64,000 bases of DNA from Viola odorata (taxonomy: Eukaryota; Streptophyta; Magnoliopsida; Malpighiales; Violaceae), in NCBI GenBank assembly GCA_963691705.1, contig OY829542.1:3268188-3332187 (forward strand). Reading direction: 5' to 3'. Positions 22,056 to 34,318 of this stretch are shown here, one piece after another (the stretch's first letter is position 1; each line of letters starts with the position of its first letter). Position numbers and translations under genes: made by a program. The notes beneath the pieces were generated by a model. It searched no databases. It saw only the letters and a list, made by a program, of their open reading frames with translations, and was not told where the DNA came from.

Positions 22056-25000
22056 CTACGGTCGGTGGTACACGTATTTCGTTCTTGGGTCAACAATAAG
22101 ACCTTTTCCTCCATTCACTTCTAAATCATGTCTGCATGAATCACATCGATAAACCATTAGAATCTTCTCATGCTTGTTTCATCATTCATAACCACCGTGC
22201 CAAAATGGTAAATATCTACTGTTCAAACTGAGTCAAAAAACAGAAGGCAAAAGATCTCTACCTAGAAAGCTCTACCTTCAAGTGGACCAAAGCCAAGAAC
22301 CAAATGGCGAAACATACTGATATGTAGAACCTCCCTTACACACAAAGCTAACATAGGTACTTATCCAGTGTTGAAATGCAAGAGACTAGAACTTAACTAA
22401 CGAGAGCACCCATGAGACAAACTCATTACCAAATAGCCTAGTTGTTCCCCCAACATATTCATTGAAAATGCCTATATTGATTAAGAATTAAGATACAATA
22501 AGAAAAAGGATGCAAGAGAAGACTTAACTGGAAAACAAAGTCCGGGATGGTCAACTGCTCACGAGGAACATATCTGAATAGCTGTAGAAGCCGGTCAACA
22601 TATACGACCTTCTTCCATGTCTATAGAAAATATCCAAGAAACGGAATCTCCATAAACTTGTGAAAGTAAATTCAAAATTTAACTGAACAATGACAAATAA
22701 AAGAAGGCATACCATACTATCAACAAACATTTGCAGAGCGAAAATGGTTGCTTTCAGGTGAAAGTTTGGGTGAAGAACATATATTGCCTGTACTTGATTC
22801 ATAAAAAATCATCAAAACAGAGAATAAACATATGTGCAATTACTGATTAGATAGCTTGAGAGTTGCATACATGCAGATTACGCTGGTGTTTACGACCGAG
22901 TATTTGTTGTAATCTTCTCATCCATCCCAAGTCTGGTTGACTGATTAAGAAGGGGAAAAAATGCATGCACAAAGTGAGAAAACTTAGCTGGTTTCAAGAA
23001 AATTGACCGCAAGAAAAGGTCGTGAACTAGGTGTATAACAACACTTCCATACACTTGTAATGAAACACAACATACAGCAACACTTTGGTAAGACAATTAG
23101 CATTTTCCTAATTACGCTAAACAGACTGAAAACTCAAACAAAATAATTTTAGAGAGAATTGATTAAGCAAGGAGATCTCCAAACTAAACCAAAAGTTCTT
23201 GGTGTCTGCTCAACAAAATCAATCTCCCACGTCATCTTATTCTTTGGAACAGTTAATGCACATCAGTATCGACATAAATTCATTTCTTCAGCTAGTATAC
23301 TGGCTTCATTTGACATAAAATACAAAGAAATTTTGAGAACCAAAACAATGATCCAAATACTAAAATTTTCTGCAAATGTAAGTTAGTGATTTGCAAATGA
23401 AACATGCAATAATAGTACTTACATCTGTAAAGATGCAGCAGAATGGAAATATACAATGCTATATGGCTTCTGAATCAATGGCTCAAATTCCTGAAATTTA
23501 ACAACGGGGACGTTAAGTTAGAACCAAACAACCAACCAAGGGTCAACAAGGATGAAATAAAATAAAAATTCCTAAGGCAAATGCAAGAGTATTAATTAAG
23601 GACAGGCCATTTCCTAAAACGAGGAGACCTCAAGACCTTTTAACTGCTGGAATCCAACTACCAAGTGATAATTCTACTTCATTGACAGTAACTGACAAAT
23701 AAAAACAAAAACACGAATACCAACTGCAGCGTTTTAGCAGACAGTAAACCACTCACCTTCACTACATGCAGAACAAATCGGTCCAAATCAAGACATCGAA
23801 GCAAAAAATGTGCTCCTACAACAACCATTACAGGGCGGCCCTCACTGTCAACCCCTCCACGATAACTGAAAATGTATATAGAAGAGCTTACTCAGTATAT
23901 CTAACCTGAATTCATCAACCCAATCCATGCGCTCAGCAAACTAATCACTTTTGCAGTACAAAAGGGAAAGGTTTAAGAGACTAGAATACTCTATTGCTTC
24001 ATTTGTGAGGGAACGACAAATATCAAGTCATGTTGAGAAGTTATGATTCACAGAGTTACTGTACCAGGGAGCCCTGGTTAAGTGGACTCAAATACAGGAA
24101 TAAAGCGGAACATCTAGCTAAATTGATTACCAGAAAGGAATACCGTGCATGTATATATTAAGGAATAGGCAGAACAATAGCAAATGCTTACACAATTTTC
24201 ATCTCTGCAATTTCAGACAGATTCAAGGAATTTGCTTTAGCAAGGTATCTAGAATGAAGTGAATATTCTTCAGCTGCAGACAGTGGAGGGCTACCAAGAT
24301 CACCAAATCCAAGCATTTTAGCACAGTTAAATCCACTCTGTGCCTGGGCAGTTTTTTCCCATTGCTCCTTACGTCTCTGATCTGGATCCTTAATTAATGA
24401 CATGAAGGCAGGATCCAGATAGGTATCTAGATATGAAGTCCTGAAAGAATAAGATTTATCTCTAGAGTCAACTGATAAATCAGGTTAATAGGCAGGTAAA
24501 GTTATCAACCAAAAATATAGGAAGGAGGCAGATGAAACAATCATGAAAGTACGTAAGCAACTCGGGGACAATTTACACATGCATTTCTCAGTTAGCATTT
24601 CTGAATCACTTCATGTTTATGAAACAAAACTCACATAGCTAGCCATGTACCATAGCCCAGAAGCAAATGAGGGGCCATAAGAAAAAAAAGTATAGCAGTT
24701 GTTTTTTTTCCAGCTTTCTACTAAACATTTCCACAAAATGATAATTCTGATTAACTTACCTTCGCACCAAGCCAACATCGCTGACAGGAAGCTCAACAGG
24801 AGCTTGGGGAGGTTTTGGCACATTTTTCTTTGGCAGAGGCTTTATTCTGATTTTGCGTTCATCTATTATTGTCTCACCGTTCTCATCTCCAACATCAGCA
24901 GGAAGCTTTGAGATGGCCAATTCCTCTTCATGTTTATCTCGAGGAAAGTAAAGTGGAAGCAATCTACATTGTCAACAATAAAGGGAATAATAAAAATAGG

Positions 25001-27705
25001 GTCTATAGAATTCTTAAAAAAAGAAGAGATATTACAAAACAGAAATAAGAAGAAAAAATCAAGCATGAGAGGCCTGTCTTGTATCTTGCCCTAACCAGTT
25101 GGGATACCTATATGTTGAAATACCTTTTATATATTTCAGTATCTGTTGATGTGGTATTGCAAAAGACCACAGCCGCAATCTTATCTTTCTGCTTTTCAAG
25201 AAAGCGCCGAACTGTCCCTGAATAACAGAAAATAAAAGTGGATAATGCTGTTCAACATATTTATGCTAAGCCTTCCCGACATAACCATCATAACAGAAGT
25301 ACCCAAAACTATAGGAAAAATTCTCACTTATGGCTACATGTGCAGCTGGTTCACGCGGATAGTTTTTCCCCTCTGTGTATATGCAGCCCATAGCAATGCT
25401 GCATTTATGCATGTTAAGAAAGAAGTTAGCTCCGTGTTTTACAAATACATTGCAGAACTGCAACGAATAATAAATTGAATGCAGAAAGGAAATGGTGTGG
25501 CATTGGCTTCCAAACAACCTCTGAAGCCCATTTTCGATGAGGAGCTCAAGGCAAGACCGGTAACAGTGACTCAAAGCATTCTCTGCAGCAGTATGATATT
25601 TTACTGCATACTTAGGACCAACAGTATGAATTACTCTCCTAACATAAGAACAATAAAGATATCAGTTTCTACGTGAAACAATAAAGTTTGACTTAAAGCA
25701 CCCAAAAAACAAATCCCATGTAATAAAACCCTGAGGTTTTGTTGGTTGGGGAAGAGGGTTTAAGAAAAGCAAAACTACACAATATAAGTTGCTTTGTACA
25801 TTAAGCAGCATGCAAGATAATGTAGAGTAAAAACAAATTAGCAATCAGCTATAATCAACTCAAGAAGGCCTTGCTGGCTTCCAGACCAATACAGCTCTCA
25901 CAAGTCTCACATGCCAATACAAACATAATCCACACTTCATGCTAGCTAAAACATGGAAAGAAAATGCATTAACCTATTCTACAAGTTTATCAAAGTTCTT
26001 GAAAAAGAAATCAAGATTCCAATTCAAAAATCTTCTCTAATCAATCATTTTAATGTTTGATACTCAAATAGGACATGCACACCTAGCAGGCAGGTCATAT
26101 GCATTAGTAACCTTGGCCATCCCTGTACGGCATCCACCCTGTAAAATAGTAAAGGTACAAAAGGTCAGTTCCACTTTGAACTCTTCTATTTCTTTTTTTT
26201 CTTCTTACACAAATGTAAGTCCCATCTCTTGGATTTCTAACCTCTGTCAAAATTCCCAATCAATAAAAACAAGCCAGATGTAGTAAACACAATAGAAGTG
26301 AGCATTTTCTTTATTCACCCCAAAACATTCATGTTCAATAGATCATCATAGAAGAACAGAATGAAGTTACTGATTATCAACTAGTATATTTTACACAATA
26401 AAACTATATAACGAGTCAAATAGGTAATGCCCCATAACCAAGTTCTGTAAATGAAGCACATCAATGAAAAATATCAAATGGCAGTGTAGCAATAATTCAT
26501 AGCATACCAAGGTTGCACATTCTTCTGCAAGACCAGGTCCAGCTGCAGCATGCAGACCAAGACTACTGTGTGCTTCATCCAAGTTCTGTAAGCATCAGTG
26601 TAAAAAGCATATCTTAATAGTGACATTATCTGACAAAACTTAGCAGTTAGTTACATAGTTCAACTGCAGAGTTCACAAGGGTTAAGTATCAAACAAATTC
26701 AAACAGAACAAGATTCTTTTGATGTACAAAGAAACAAAGATTTCCAAGTCTTCACAGCACACATTACTATTAGTGCTTCAGAATGGTCTTTCTATGCTAG
26801 AATACACTAAGAACAGGAGATGACTGGTTTGGTGCTCACTTACAGAACATAGGTAAACAACTTTATAAGCACTTAGAGAACATGACTAAAACTTCAAATT
26901 CCGGATTCCAATCGGCAACAGAATGCACATTATTAACACTCATAAACCGAGTGAAACACAGAGTACAATTAGAAATCAAATATTGGCTCCAAATTACGTC
27001 ATATCCTTACAAATGAAACAGAAGTTAATAGCAATTACTGCGTTTATCATGAACCAAACACAAACACTTCATATCTCAAAGTCCAAATATGAGAATGAAG
27101 GTTCAAAAATCATCTATCATGTTTTAGGATGTCCATTTACAATAGAATCTGCAAATTTAGGTTACATTTTTTCCCTAATATTAGAATTCACCAAATCAAA
27201 CTGAAGAGATCATGTAGCTTTTGTCTACTGCAATACCGTGAAACAGTTTCATTGCATCATTTCAGTTGAATGCAAAGACATGAAATGTGCAATACTGCAG
27301 ATGACAAGGATAGAAATAAATAAATAAATTATAATTCTTGCCAATGCGGTCTGATCAAAACATTGCTTAGGATCCAGGTTTCACCTCATTTGTAGAATTC
27401 ACAACAGCATCCACCTCAAGATTCCACGGGTTCCCCCTCCACAAGTAAATCTTTGAGTTAATTTCATGATCAACAGGAAACCTCGACACCATCCCATTGC
27501 TGCCACTTTCCCCATCAGCAGCGGAGGTTAAGGGATCAGGGAAATAAGAATTTGAAAATGATGGGTCCTCATTATCATAACCCAGCGAAAACCTGCTCTC
27601 TGCATCACTCCACCGTGGAACTTGATCCAAAGTCACAATAGAATCCCCATTATCAGTTGGAGACCCACCCCGGGTTGTGGTGCCTGTAGCCACAGGCCGG
27701 TACAT
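22056..27705 (-). CDS. Macro domain / CRAL-TRIO protein (GDAP2-like, At1g69340-like)
   Basis: Fourteen exons: 27705-27385, 26585-26508, 26138-26083, 25638-25519, 25398-25328, 25217-25124, 24963-24760, 24440-24192, 23865-23757, 23490-23423, 22940-22871, 22787-22713, 22620-22529, 22131-22056. Together they give 560 residues with all phases matching. The macro (ADP-ribose/Appr-1''-p binding) domain runs from about residue 85 (NPWNLEVDAVVNSTNE) through GGCRTGMAKVTNAYDLPARR and VIHTVGPKY to about 235 (AAVVFCNTTSTDTEIYK). A Pro/Lys-rich linker follows. The C-terminal half is a Sec14/CRAL-TRIO lipid-binding-like domain (about 395-535), with GRPVMVVVGAHFLLRCLDLD, SIVYFHSAASLQ, GWMRRLQQILGRKHQRNL and VDRLLQLFRYVPREQLTIPD. 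Domain order and length fit animal GDAP2 and the plant homolog. Catalytic activity in plants is not established to my knowledge. Confidence 0.92.
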
Positions 27706-28739
27706 TTGATGTAGCTACCGGTAAGAAACCTTAATACAGCAGTACCATTTTGCCCAATCCTCCTACAAACACAAGCCCAAAAGATCACCCACCTCAAATT
27801 TACGAAACAAAATCAACTAATCACATTTTTTCCCTGGAAGAGGAAAGAAGAACATCAAATCATCAGAGCAATAATTACTACATGCTATTCAAAACCAGAA
27901 TTCCCTTTATATCAAAGAATTCCTCATCATTTCACATCCAAACAAAATTGCTTAAACATCTTATAAGCTAACCTTTACTTCATTTCCAATCACACCAATT
28001 TAACATCTTTCGAGCATATAAGACCGGAGAATCCAGAATTGAACCCAATTCAACAAATTGACTTAGTTAAAATCCAAACAAGAGCAGCAAGCAATACGGA
28101 GACTCAATATTAATCGTTTCCATTGGTTTCTGTTTCATGTGCTCTCAAGAGCAGCAAGCAATACGGAGAATCCAGTATTTAATTTTGAGAAAATGAGGCT
28201 CGAGAGAGAATTGAAAGAAATTATAAATCAGTAACGTACCTCTGATTTGGGAATTATGGAATTGGAGATGTCTTTTCTTTTTCCTTTTTTTCTTTTTGAT
28301 TTGAACAGAAAAATAATTTTGGGATTACTGGTACCAGATGAGCTGGCCAGAGAAGGAAATAGAAATATATAAAGACATTTTATTTCGTTCGTCTTTTTCT
28401 GTGGAATAATTGACTTAAAATATCAAAACCATCCCCATACTTTTCACTTTATTCTTTTTACGACCTCGTTTTATTTTTTCCTACTATTCCATCTTTTAGC
28501 CATGAATGATTGTGATTGCCTGTCGAGAGCATCAAATATAGTTATAAAAATGGATATGAATATGAGTAGAAAAAAGGTTACAACTCATCACTTGTCCACA
28601 AAGACTTGTAGATTGTGATAAGAGGATCGTCCTTAGAGATCTGGTTGTGAACTGTAGTCTTGGTTGACTTCCTCGTCACTAGAGTTGAGTTGGGAGTTCC
28701 TGAAACTAAACAAACAAATAACAATTAAACAAAAAAAGT

Positions 28740-28822
28740 AATCTTGGTCAAGTGGATTGGCCAAGATTGGGTAAGTGTTGTAAAAGACTGATCTTGGTCA
28801 AGATAATTGGCCAAGATTCAAA
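28740..28822. repeat. Short direct repeat of palindromic units
   Basis: atcttggtcaag...ttggccaagatt occurs twice, about 50 bp apart. Each copy is itself an imperfect palindrome, so it can fold into a hairpin. Confidence 0.7.
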
Positions 28823-29945
28823 TGTTGCAAGTAAGAAGATGTAAACAATGGGAAAGAATTCCTAATAAGGGCGATACTGGAGCACTCATTCATTTGCTTT
28901 GATCATTGACTCAAGGGTTTTCACATTCCACATTCATAACATTGCTAGAGATCGGGAGGAACTCCTTTCCGATCCTACTTCCCTCCTCTTATAATCACCT
29001 GGCGGGTACTCCTTCTCCTGATGATCCTAGTCAGTAGACACCTTGCTGGCTAAAGGATTTAACCAGTTGACTGCTGTCTTGAGTCGCATGCGCTTTCTCA
29101 ATGGAATAAGGGAAGACAATGTCTAGGTCAAGCTACTCCTCAGTCGGAGCCCTAAATTGTCAGTCTGGTTAGGCCCATACCTCTCAACACCTACTAACCT
29201 GTGTGAGATTAGTTGTCTACTTAACCAATTCGGTTTCGACTCGTCCCCTCCTCGGCTGACTGCAAATCTCTCACTAATACCTAAGGGTGATCAAACCTCG
29301 ATTTTAATGGAGACCGGTTTGTTCAAACAGGGGTTGAGATAATTACAAATGAGAAGCCTATGAAGTTTATTTTGATCTCACGAAGCAAAGAATGACTCAA
29401 CAACCCTTACCAGAAATGAGAGTTTAGCTACTACATGACATAATGAAAAAGACAATGAATATTGAAGAAATGGAAATTGGAATTAAATCTGTATTTTCTA
29501 AATGAAAATTACAGAGCAAGTGTTTTACAAACCAGAAACAGGCGATCGAAGATGTCCGTGATAGGCAGCCTTTCCTAGCTTTTAAATAAAAACTAGGATC
29601 CCTACCTACCACCAAATTTCAAACTAAGAATATTACAAAATATTTATTCAAAATCCGAAATTAAGATAAAGGAAAATAAAATATTGTTTGTTCAAAATCA
29701 GGATCGGATCAGGATCCACAAGTCCTTTCGCTAGCCGACTCTATCTTCTAGCTCGCATCCAGCTGTCACTCCAAGTCGCAACCACTCCACGATTCCTCAA
29801 TCAGCACGCCTCTAGCTGATCAATCTTGTCCAAGCTTGCGGCTAAGATTAATCGATTGTCTGGGACACACTCAAAGCTAATGTTTCTTCCATCCTTGCTG
29901 CCTCCTTGCAAATCTGCATAAGTAGGGAAATTTTAGGTAGTTCTG

Positions 29946-30105
29946 CCATCTAATTTGCCAGAATTAAATGACAAAAATATACGAATTAAACCATCAATCA
30001 GCTTGTATCCTTTTTGAATGAAATTTATGTTTTTAATTGGAAAAAAAACTATGCTTTTATTGAAAAAAAATACAAAAAAATTATTTATTTTTCATCACCA
30101 AACTC
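29946..30105. repeat. ~160-bp segment also present at 60930-61090
   Basis: Starts ccatctaatttgccagaatt and runs through poly-A stretches to tttttcatcacc. The copy at 60930 is fused to the truncated UGT gene. Only a few substitutions and A-run length changes separate the copies. Identity of the segment is unknown. Confidence 0.88.
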
Positions 30106-30846
30106 AACTAGAATTATTATATTTTTTCCTCCCGTGCATGATTAGATTTTGTTAACTAATGATAGAAATGTAAATAAAAACTCGAACTCGCATTGTGTAC
30201 GAAGTATCATTGATGTCCAAACTCATTGGTTGCATAATTTGCTTATTTGATGAACTGAAATTTATTTGGGCGATAGCAATTGACTAAGGATGGTATTGTA
30301 GCTATGTTAAAATTTTAGGGACCGCGTTAAGACCGTCATATTTAATGAAGGATGTGTTGTAAACATTTAGTTATTATTATGGACAATTATGATAACATTT
30401 GAAAATAATTAACGAGGATAGTGTAAACATAAAATTATAGGTGTTGTTGTTGGATTTAAATATATGGTTGACTCAAACACTCTTCCTAAAATTATAGGAG
30501 TATATCACTATTTACTTCATATCATCCAACGGCAGCTCACAAAATAGGCGGAGAATGGGAGACGAGATTTGAAATTGGGTCCGATTTTTTACCCACATTT
30601 TTATCACCAGTTAGACAACCAATGAGCTACGTACTCATTAGTTATATTAAACTTTTTTTCATTTAAAAAAATAATTATTATTTTATTTTTAAGAATAATT
30701 AAATGTGAGATACGAACTCGAATTTTTAACGATAATTTGCCACCATTATTTAGGAATATAATTAAAAGCACATATAATCGTGAAGAATATACTAAACAAA
30801 ATTAGCATATGCTAATTAATTAAATTACAAAATTGTTGAAAGTGCT

Positions 30847-31727
30847 TCATTCTTTATATCCAGCTTTCTGTTTTAGCATAGCAATGAAGTTTTCTCTGTC
30901 CTGTGGCGACATTCCCTCCGCCGAGCAGTCTCCGATACCCCATTCTGCTCCACGTATGCAGTACTTGTCTTGAGTTTCTCGCTGATTCCTGCAAATTTCA
31001 TGGAGATTAACACTCATTTTAACCAGAGTTTTTTGCAGAGTTGCATAAACAGAGTGTTTCAGAAAATTACTTTTGCTTGTTAAGCTTGGATTGCTCTAGC
31101 AGCTTTTTGAGCAGGGGAGAAGATTTGAATCTGGCATCATTCTCTGCATACTTCTTCTGGTTTTCTTCTGCAAGATGTTCATGGAAGTTAAGAAACCATT
31201 GTAGTAACATGAATCTGAAACGAAATTAAGATTATAATTAGAACTAATTAAACAGGAGAATCAACCATTAAAGCGATTAAGGAAGTCAACTTGAGGTAAC
31301 TTTGGACCAGGGACTGATTCAATCCCTGTTGACCCTGACAAAATTCCAGCACTAGCTGCAAAAAAGAAGAAGCCAGAAACCACTACTCATCAGCCCAATC
31401 AGAAAAACAAAATGTCCCAATGCAAAGTTAAATTCCAATAAGAACATGAATTAGAAACCCAACAAATAAAATTCCAGTTAAATCACCTGGGTATGCAGCA
31501 GAGAGGAGTAAAGCAACTGAGGCGGCAAAAGGAAGTGACTTTTGAATGAATTGGCCATAAGTTACAGAGATTAAGGAAGAAGAAGAAGAAGAAGAAGAAG
31601 AATGTTGCTTGAATCCAAGTTGGGTTTTCTTGGGAAACGGAATTCTGGGTTTTTGGCTGCAGGTTGTGGATTTGGGAGAGGAGATGTGGAGGAGAGGGAG
31701 GGATTGGGAGAGAGAGAGACTCTTCAT
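30847..31727 (-). CDS. Predicted plastid protein of unknown function (At2g03420-like)
   Basis: Four exons (31727-31487, 31355-31266, 31167-31071, 30988-30847) encode 189 residues. The N-terminus is Ser-rich and basic without acidic residues (about 1-50, with a nine-Ser run from a gaa-type microsatellite), fitting a chloroplast transit peptide. One hydrophobic segment (FAASVALLLSAAYP, about 67-80) may be a membrane or thylakoid segment. A charged helical region follows (FNEENQKKYAENDARFKS, LLKKLLEQSKLNK). The C-terminus holds a conserved-looking Cys pair, CIRGAEWGIGDCSAEGM. I do not recognise a named domain. Equating it with At2g03420 rests on memory of gene order and general features. Confidence 0.78.
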
Positions 31728-32173
31728 TTCTCTCCCTTTTGCACTGAGGCTGAGGTTTTTGGGAGGGAGATGATGATAAGAAAAGGGAGATCAGGATCTT
31801 TTAGGAGTAACAAACGGTTGATATCAATCTAACTCCATTTCATCTGAGCCAATCAGCCATTGGCTGCTCGTGTGGACAACCGGTAGGGACACCATCTCCA
31901 CCGGAAATCAACTTAAGTTATGTTTGTATTTCCGACCGAACATGATTGATCTTAACGCAATTGTGGTTCAGACCTAAAAAGTTAAAATTGCAACTTTCTC
32001 CACACGAGTCACGCTCTACAATACTCTTATTAGAAAACGGGAGTCTCTTGTGATATGTTAAAAGTTACTAAAACACAATAAAATGAAATATGGTATCAAG
32101 ATTTCATTACATCATTCTTAATAGTATAGTATTCTACAAACAAGATAAACAGACAAGTAATGATTTCTGGGTT
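31728..32173. other. Intergenic between the plastid-protein gene and the UGT
   Basis: Upstream region of the minus-strand plastid-protein gene and 3' flank of the UGT. No gene seen. The start codon lies in a ctctctctccc tract typical of plant 5' leaders. Confidence 0.6.
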
Positions 32174-33586
32174 TCACTCGGTCTTCCACTTCCCAATCAG
32201 TTCCTTCATTGCATTCTCACAACTTCCTCCATCACCAACAGCTTTCCTTGCCTCTTCTCCAATCTGTTCAGCTTGCCATTTCCACAAATCATTCCTCATC
32301 ATTTCTCCAATCTTTCCTCCAATCTCTTCCCCTTTTATCACTCTCTCTCCAATCCAACCCCAATCCTTAGCCCACATTCCCAACCCACTCTTCTCCACAA
32401 CCTCTGCATTAATCCTCTGATCTCCACCCTGCGGCCATCCTAGCAACCTCACCCCATACCATGCAGCCTCGACCACTGAATTCCACCCACAATGACTCAC
32501 AAATCCACCCACAGATTTGTGTCCAAGGAGCTCACCTTGATCCACCCATTCCTTCACCACCAAGCCCTTCTGCTTCATCTTCTCCATCAACTCATCATCT
32601 CCAATCACATCTTCCAACCTATCTTTATCCTCTTTATCAACAATTTTCTCCTTCACAATCCACAAAAAAGGACACCCACTTCTTACTAGCCCTTCCCCTA
32701 TCTCCCTTATCTGCTCCTTCATCATTGCTGTCCTGCTCCCAAAACTTATGTACACCACTGACCCTGGTTCCTGATCATCTAGCCATTTGATGATCGATTC
32801 CGCGCTGCCGGCCCGTTCTGATCCCTTCTCGAATTCACATGGCACAAGTCCAACGGTGAACAATGGAGGCAACCCATCCAGCAATTTCCCACCTTTTAGT
32901 GAGTCTGATTCCAATTTTTCAAAAGTGTTGATCAAAACCCCATCGAAGCTTGAGACTTTCTTACTGTCTTCCATGAAAATGGAAGCAAACAAGCTTTTGG
33001 GGTCTTGAAGGGGAGGGGGTAGTGATGATTTTGGGATTGGTACAACACCTGGGAAAGGGGTTTCAATAAAGTCACCAACTTTAGAGAAATCCGGACTGGT
33101 TTCGGAGAAGAAGGTGTGGTAAGATGCAAACAGAGAGAACATTCTTGCTGAGGAAGTGAAAAGGATGTACTTTGGGAGATTTTTTAAATTTGCAGTAGCT
33201 TCCAAAACAGGAGACAGTAAAAGCACATCAGAGACCAGAGCAGAGAGTGGTGGTGACAGAGATGAAACAAGAGATGGAAGGATTTGAAGTGAGCAGCGAG
33301 TTGCTTCCCGTTGTAGCCAAAATGGGTCGTTGGAATTGACAGTGGCGGGATCAACAGGAACTATATGAAACTTTTTTTCCCTGATCTGATCAGGAAATGC
33401 AGAGAGGAAGCGAGAAATGAGCTTAGACTCAGCAGCAGAGACGATTGGGTGACCCACGATGAGCGTGACCTGACAACCGTGGTTCGCAAGTGATGCAGCC
33501 AGTCGGAGAGTGGGTGTCAGGTGACCCATTCCGGCACTAGGAAGAAGAGCAACATGAGGGCGGTTGTGATTGCCAGAATAATCCAT
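32174..33586 (-). CDS. UDP-glycosyltransferase, UGT708 (C-glycosyltransferase)-like
   Basis: Single exon, 470 residues from the first ATG (33586); the frame extends nine codons upstream only to a TTG. GT1-family enzyme that transfers sugar from UDP-glucose to small molecules. The N-terminus [16 protein letters not shown] contains the catalytic His (about residue 22). The C-terminal PSPG box spans about 347-390, starting WVDQGELLGH, with FVSHCGWNS and ending WPQGGDQ (final Gln fits UDP-glucose). The GMGHLTP start, FTSSARMF and SFGSRTAM strings recall UGT708 flavonoid C-glycosyltransferases such as buckwheat UGT708C1 and mango CGT, so a 2-hydroxyflavanone or related acceptor is plausible but inferred. 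Oddity: the usual GVP of the PSPG box is GVR. A truncated copy lies at 60465. Confidence 0.88.
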   Translation of the reverse strand: MDYSGNHNRPHVALLPSAGMGHLTPTLRLAASLANHGCQVTLIVGHPIVSAAESKLISRFLSAFPDQIREKKFHIVPVDPATVNSNDPFWLQREATRCSLQILPSLVSSLSPPLSALVSDVLLLSPVLEATANLKNLPKYILFTSSARMFSLFASYHTFFSETSPDFSKVGDFIETPFPGVVPIPKSSLPPPLQDPKSLFASIFMEDSKKVSSFDGVLINTFEKLESDSLKGGKLLDGLPPLFTVGLVPCEFEKGSERAGSAESIIKWLDDQEPGSVVYISFGSRTAMMKEQIREIGEGLVRSGCPFLWIVKEKIVDKEDKDRLEDVIGDDELMEKMKQKGLVVKEWVDQGELLGHKSVGGFVSHCGWNSVVEAAWYGVRLLGWPQGGDQRINAEVVEKSGLGMWAKDWGWIGERVIKGEEIGGKIGEMMRNDLWKWQAEQIGEEARKAVGDGGSCENAMKELIGKWKTE

Positions 33587-33672
33587 ATGTATTGTTTGCA
33601 CCTTCAGTGGCAAAAATTAAAAAACAGTATTGCCTCAGTAAAAAAGGTTAGCATCCACCAAGCAATGCATTA

Positions 33673-33683
33673 CTATATATAAA
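33673..33683 (-). promoter_or_regulatory. TATA box of the UGT gene
   Basis: Minus-strand tttatatatag, about 90 bp upstream of the chosen ATG. It is preserved in the truncated copy near 60369-60378. Confidence 0.7.
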
Positions 33684-33744
33684 CCAAGCTGATACAACAA
33701 CTACTAGCAGTAGCAGCTAAGGGTGGTTCTGGTCGTGTTCCCAC

Positions 33745-33795
33745 ACCTACCTCAATTTTTACCACATCTTCTCTGGTCGTGTTCCTACACCTACC
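33745..33795. promoter_or_regulatory. Two AC-type MYB sites (ACCTACC) in a duplicated promoter block
   Basis: acctacc at 33745-33751 and 33789-33795, each inside a repeat of ctggtcgtgttcc-acacctacctc spaced 44 bp. ACCTACC is the AC element bound by R2R3-MYB regulators of phenylpropanoid genes, which suits a flavonoid-type UGT. Both sites are retained in the truncated copy (60256-60262 and 60300-60306). Confidence 0.55.
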
Positions 33796-34318
33796 TCGAG
33801 TTTGCGTTACACCAGTAGATTTGCTGCAGGAGAAGACGTAAACACAATATAGGCCACCAGATTATCTGGTGAAAGCCGGGTGGTAAAAAGATAGATCTAC
33901 CATCATTGACTACATGGGTCCTGCTTAACAGGACCGGTACAATAATGTTGCAATAAATTCTCACCCGACACCAATACTCAGAAGTTTATGACAATCAAAT
34001 GGTCCTTATATGCAGAAACCAAAGGAAACTTTTCCTTGTGCAATGACAAACTAGCCATACACAATAGATGCTTATGGAAAGATATGCAACAAAATTAGCC
34101 ATCACAAACAATTTCAAAAGAGCAAAAGAAATATGTAGTTTTCATTTAATTATGGTAGGTTAACAAGTTCATTGGAGCTAGAAACCAGAGGGTTTTCAAG
34201 GACATACAATCGGCCAAGGAGAGCCACAGAACGCAACTACCACACTGCTACTCATCTTTTAACACCACATTTTCTTGCCAAAAGCCAAAAGCATAAAGCC
34301 ACGCGCAAACAAACTATA

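Larger units (their letters stand above)
27706..30846. other. Intergenic region with upstream leader and unassigned repeat-like DNA
   Basis: 27706 to about 28245 is upstream of the macro gene and probably has a 5' UTR intron (a cagag|gtacgt-like site on the minus strand near 28240). It contains two copies of agcagcaagcaatacggag about 68 bp apart (28084, 28152). 28560-29930 has moderately GC-rich sequence unlike its neighbours and may be an old transposon remnant, but no domain is recognisable. 30100-30840 is AT-rich with nothing seen. Confidence 0.5.
33118..34318 (+). repeat. Left arm of the UGT-promoter inverted duplication
   Basis: This 1.2-kb stretch (UGT 5' coding part, promoter and upstream DNA) recurs in inverse orientation as 39296-39702 joined to 60135-60932. 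The two parts of the right arm are separated only by retrotransposon G1. The part 34068-34318 recurs again in direct orientation at 61105-61355. Confidence 0.9.

Noticed and set aside
28560..29930. Possible retrotransposon in the gap between the macro gene and the plastid-protein gene
   Set aside because: Composition is suggestive, but no paired terminal repeats, target duplication or domain could be found by eye.
33587..33613. Nine extra N-terminal codons for the UGT
   Set aside because: The upstream extension begins with TTG; the first ATG is at 33586 and fits the family start.
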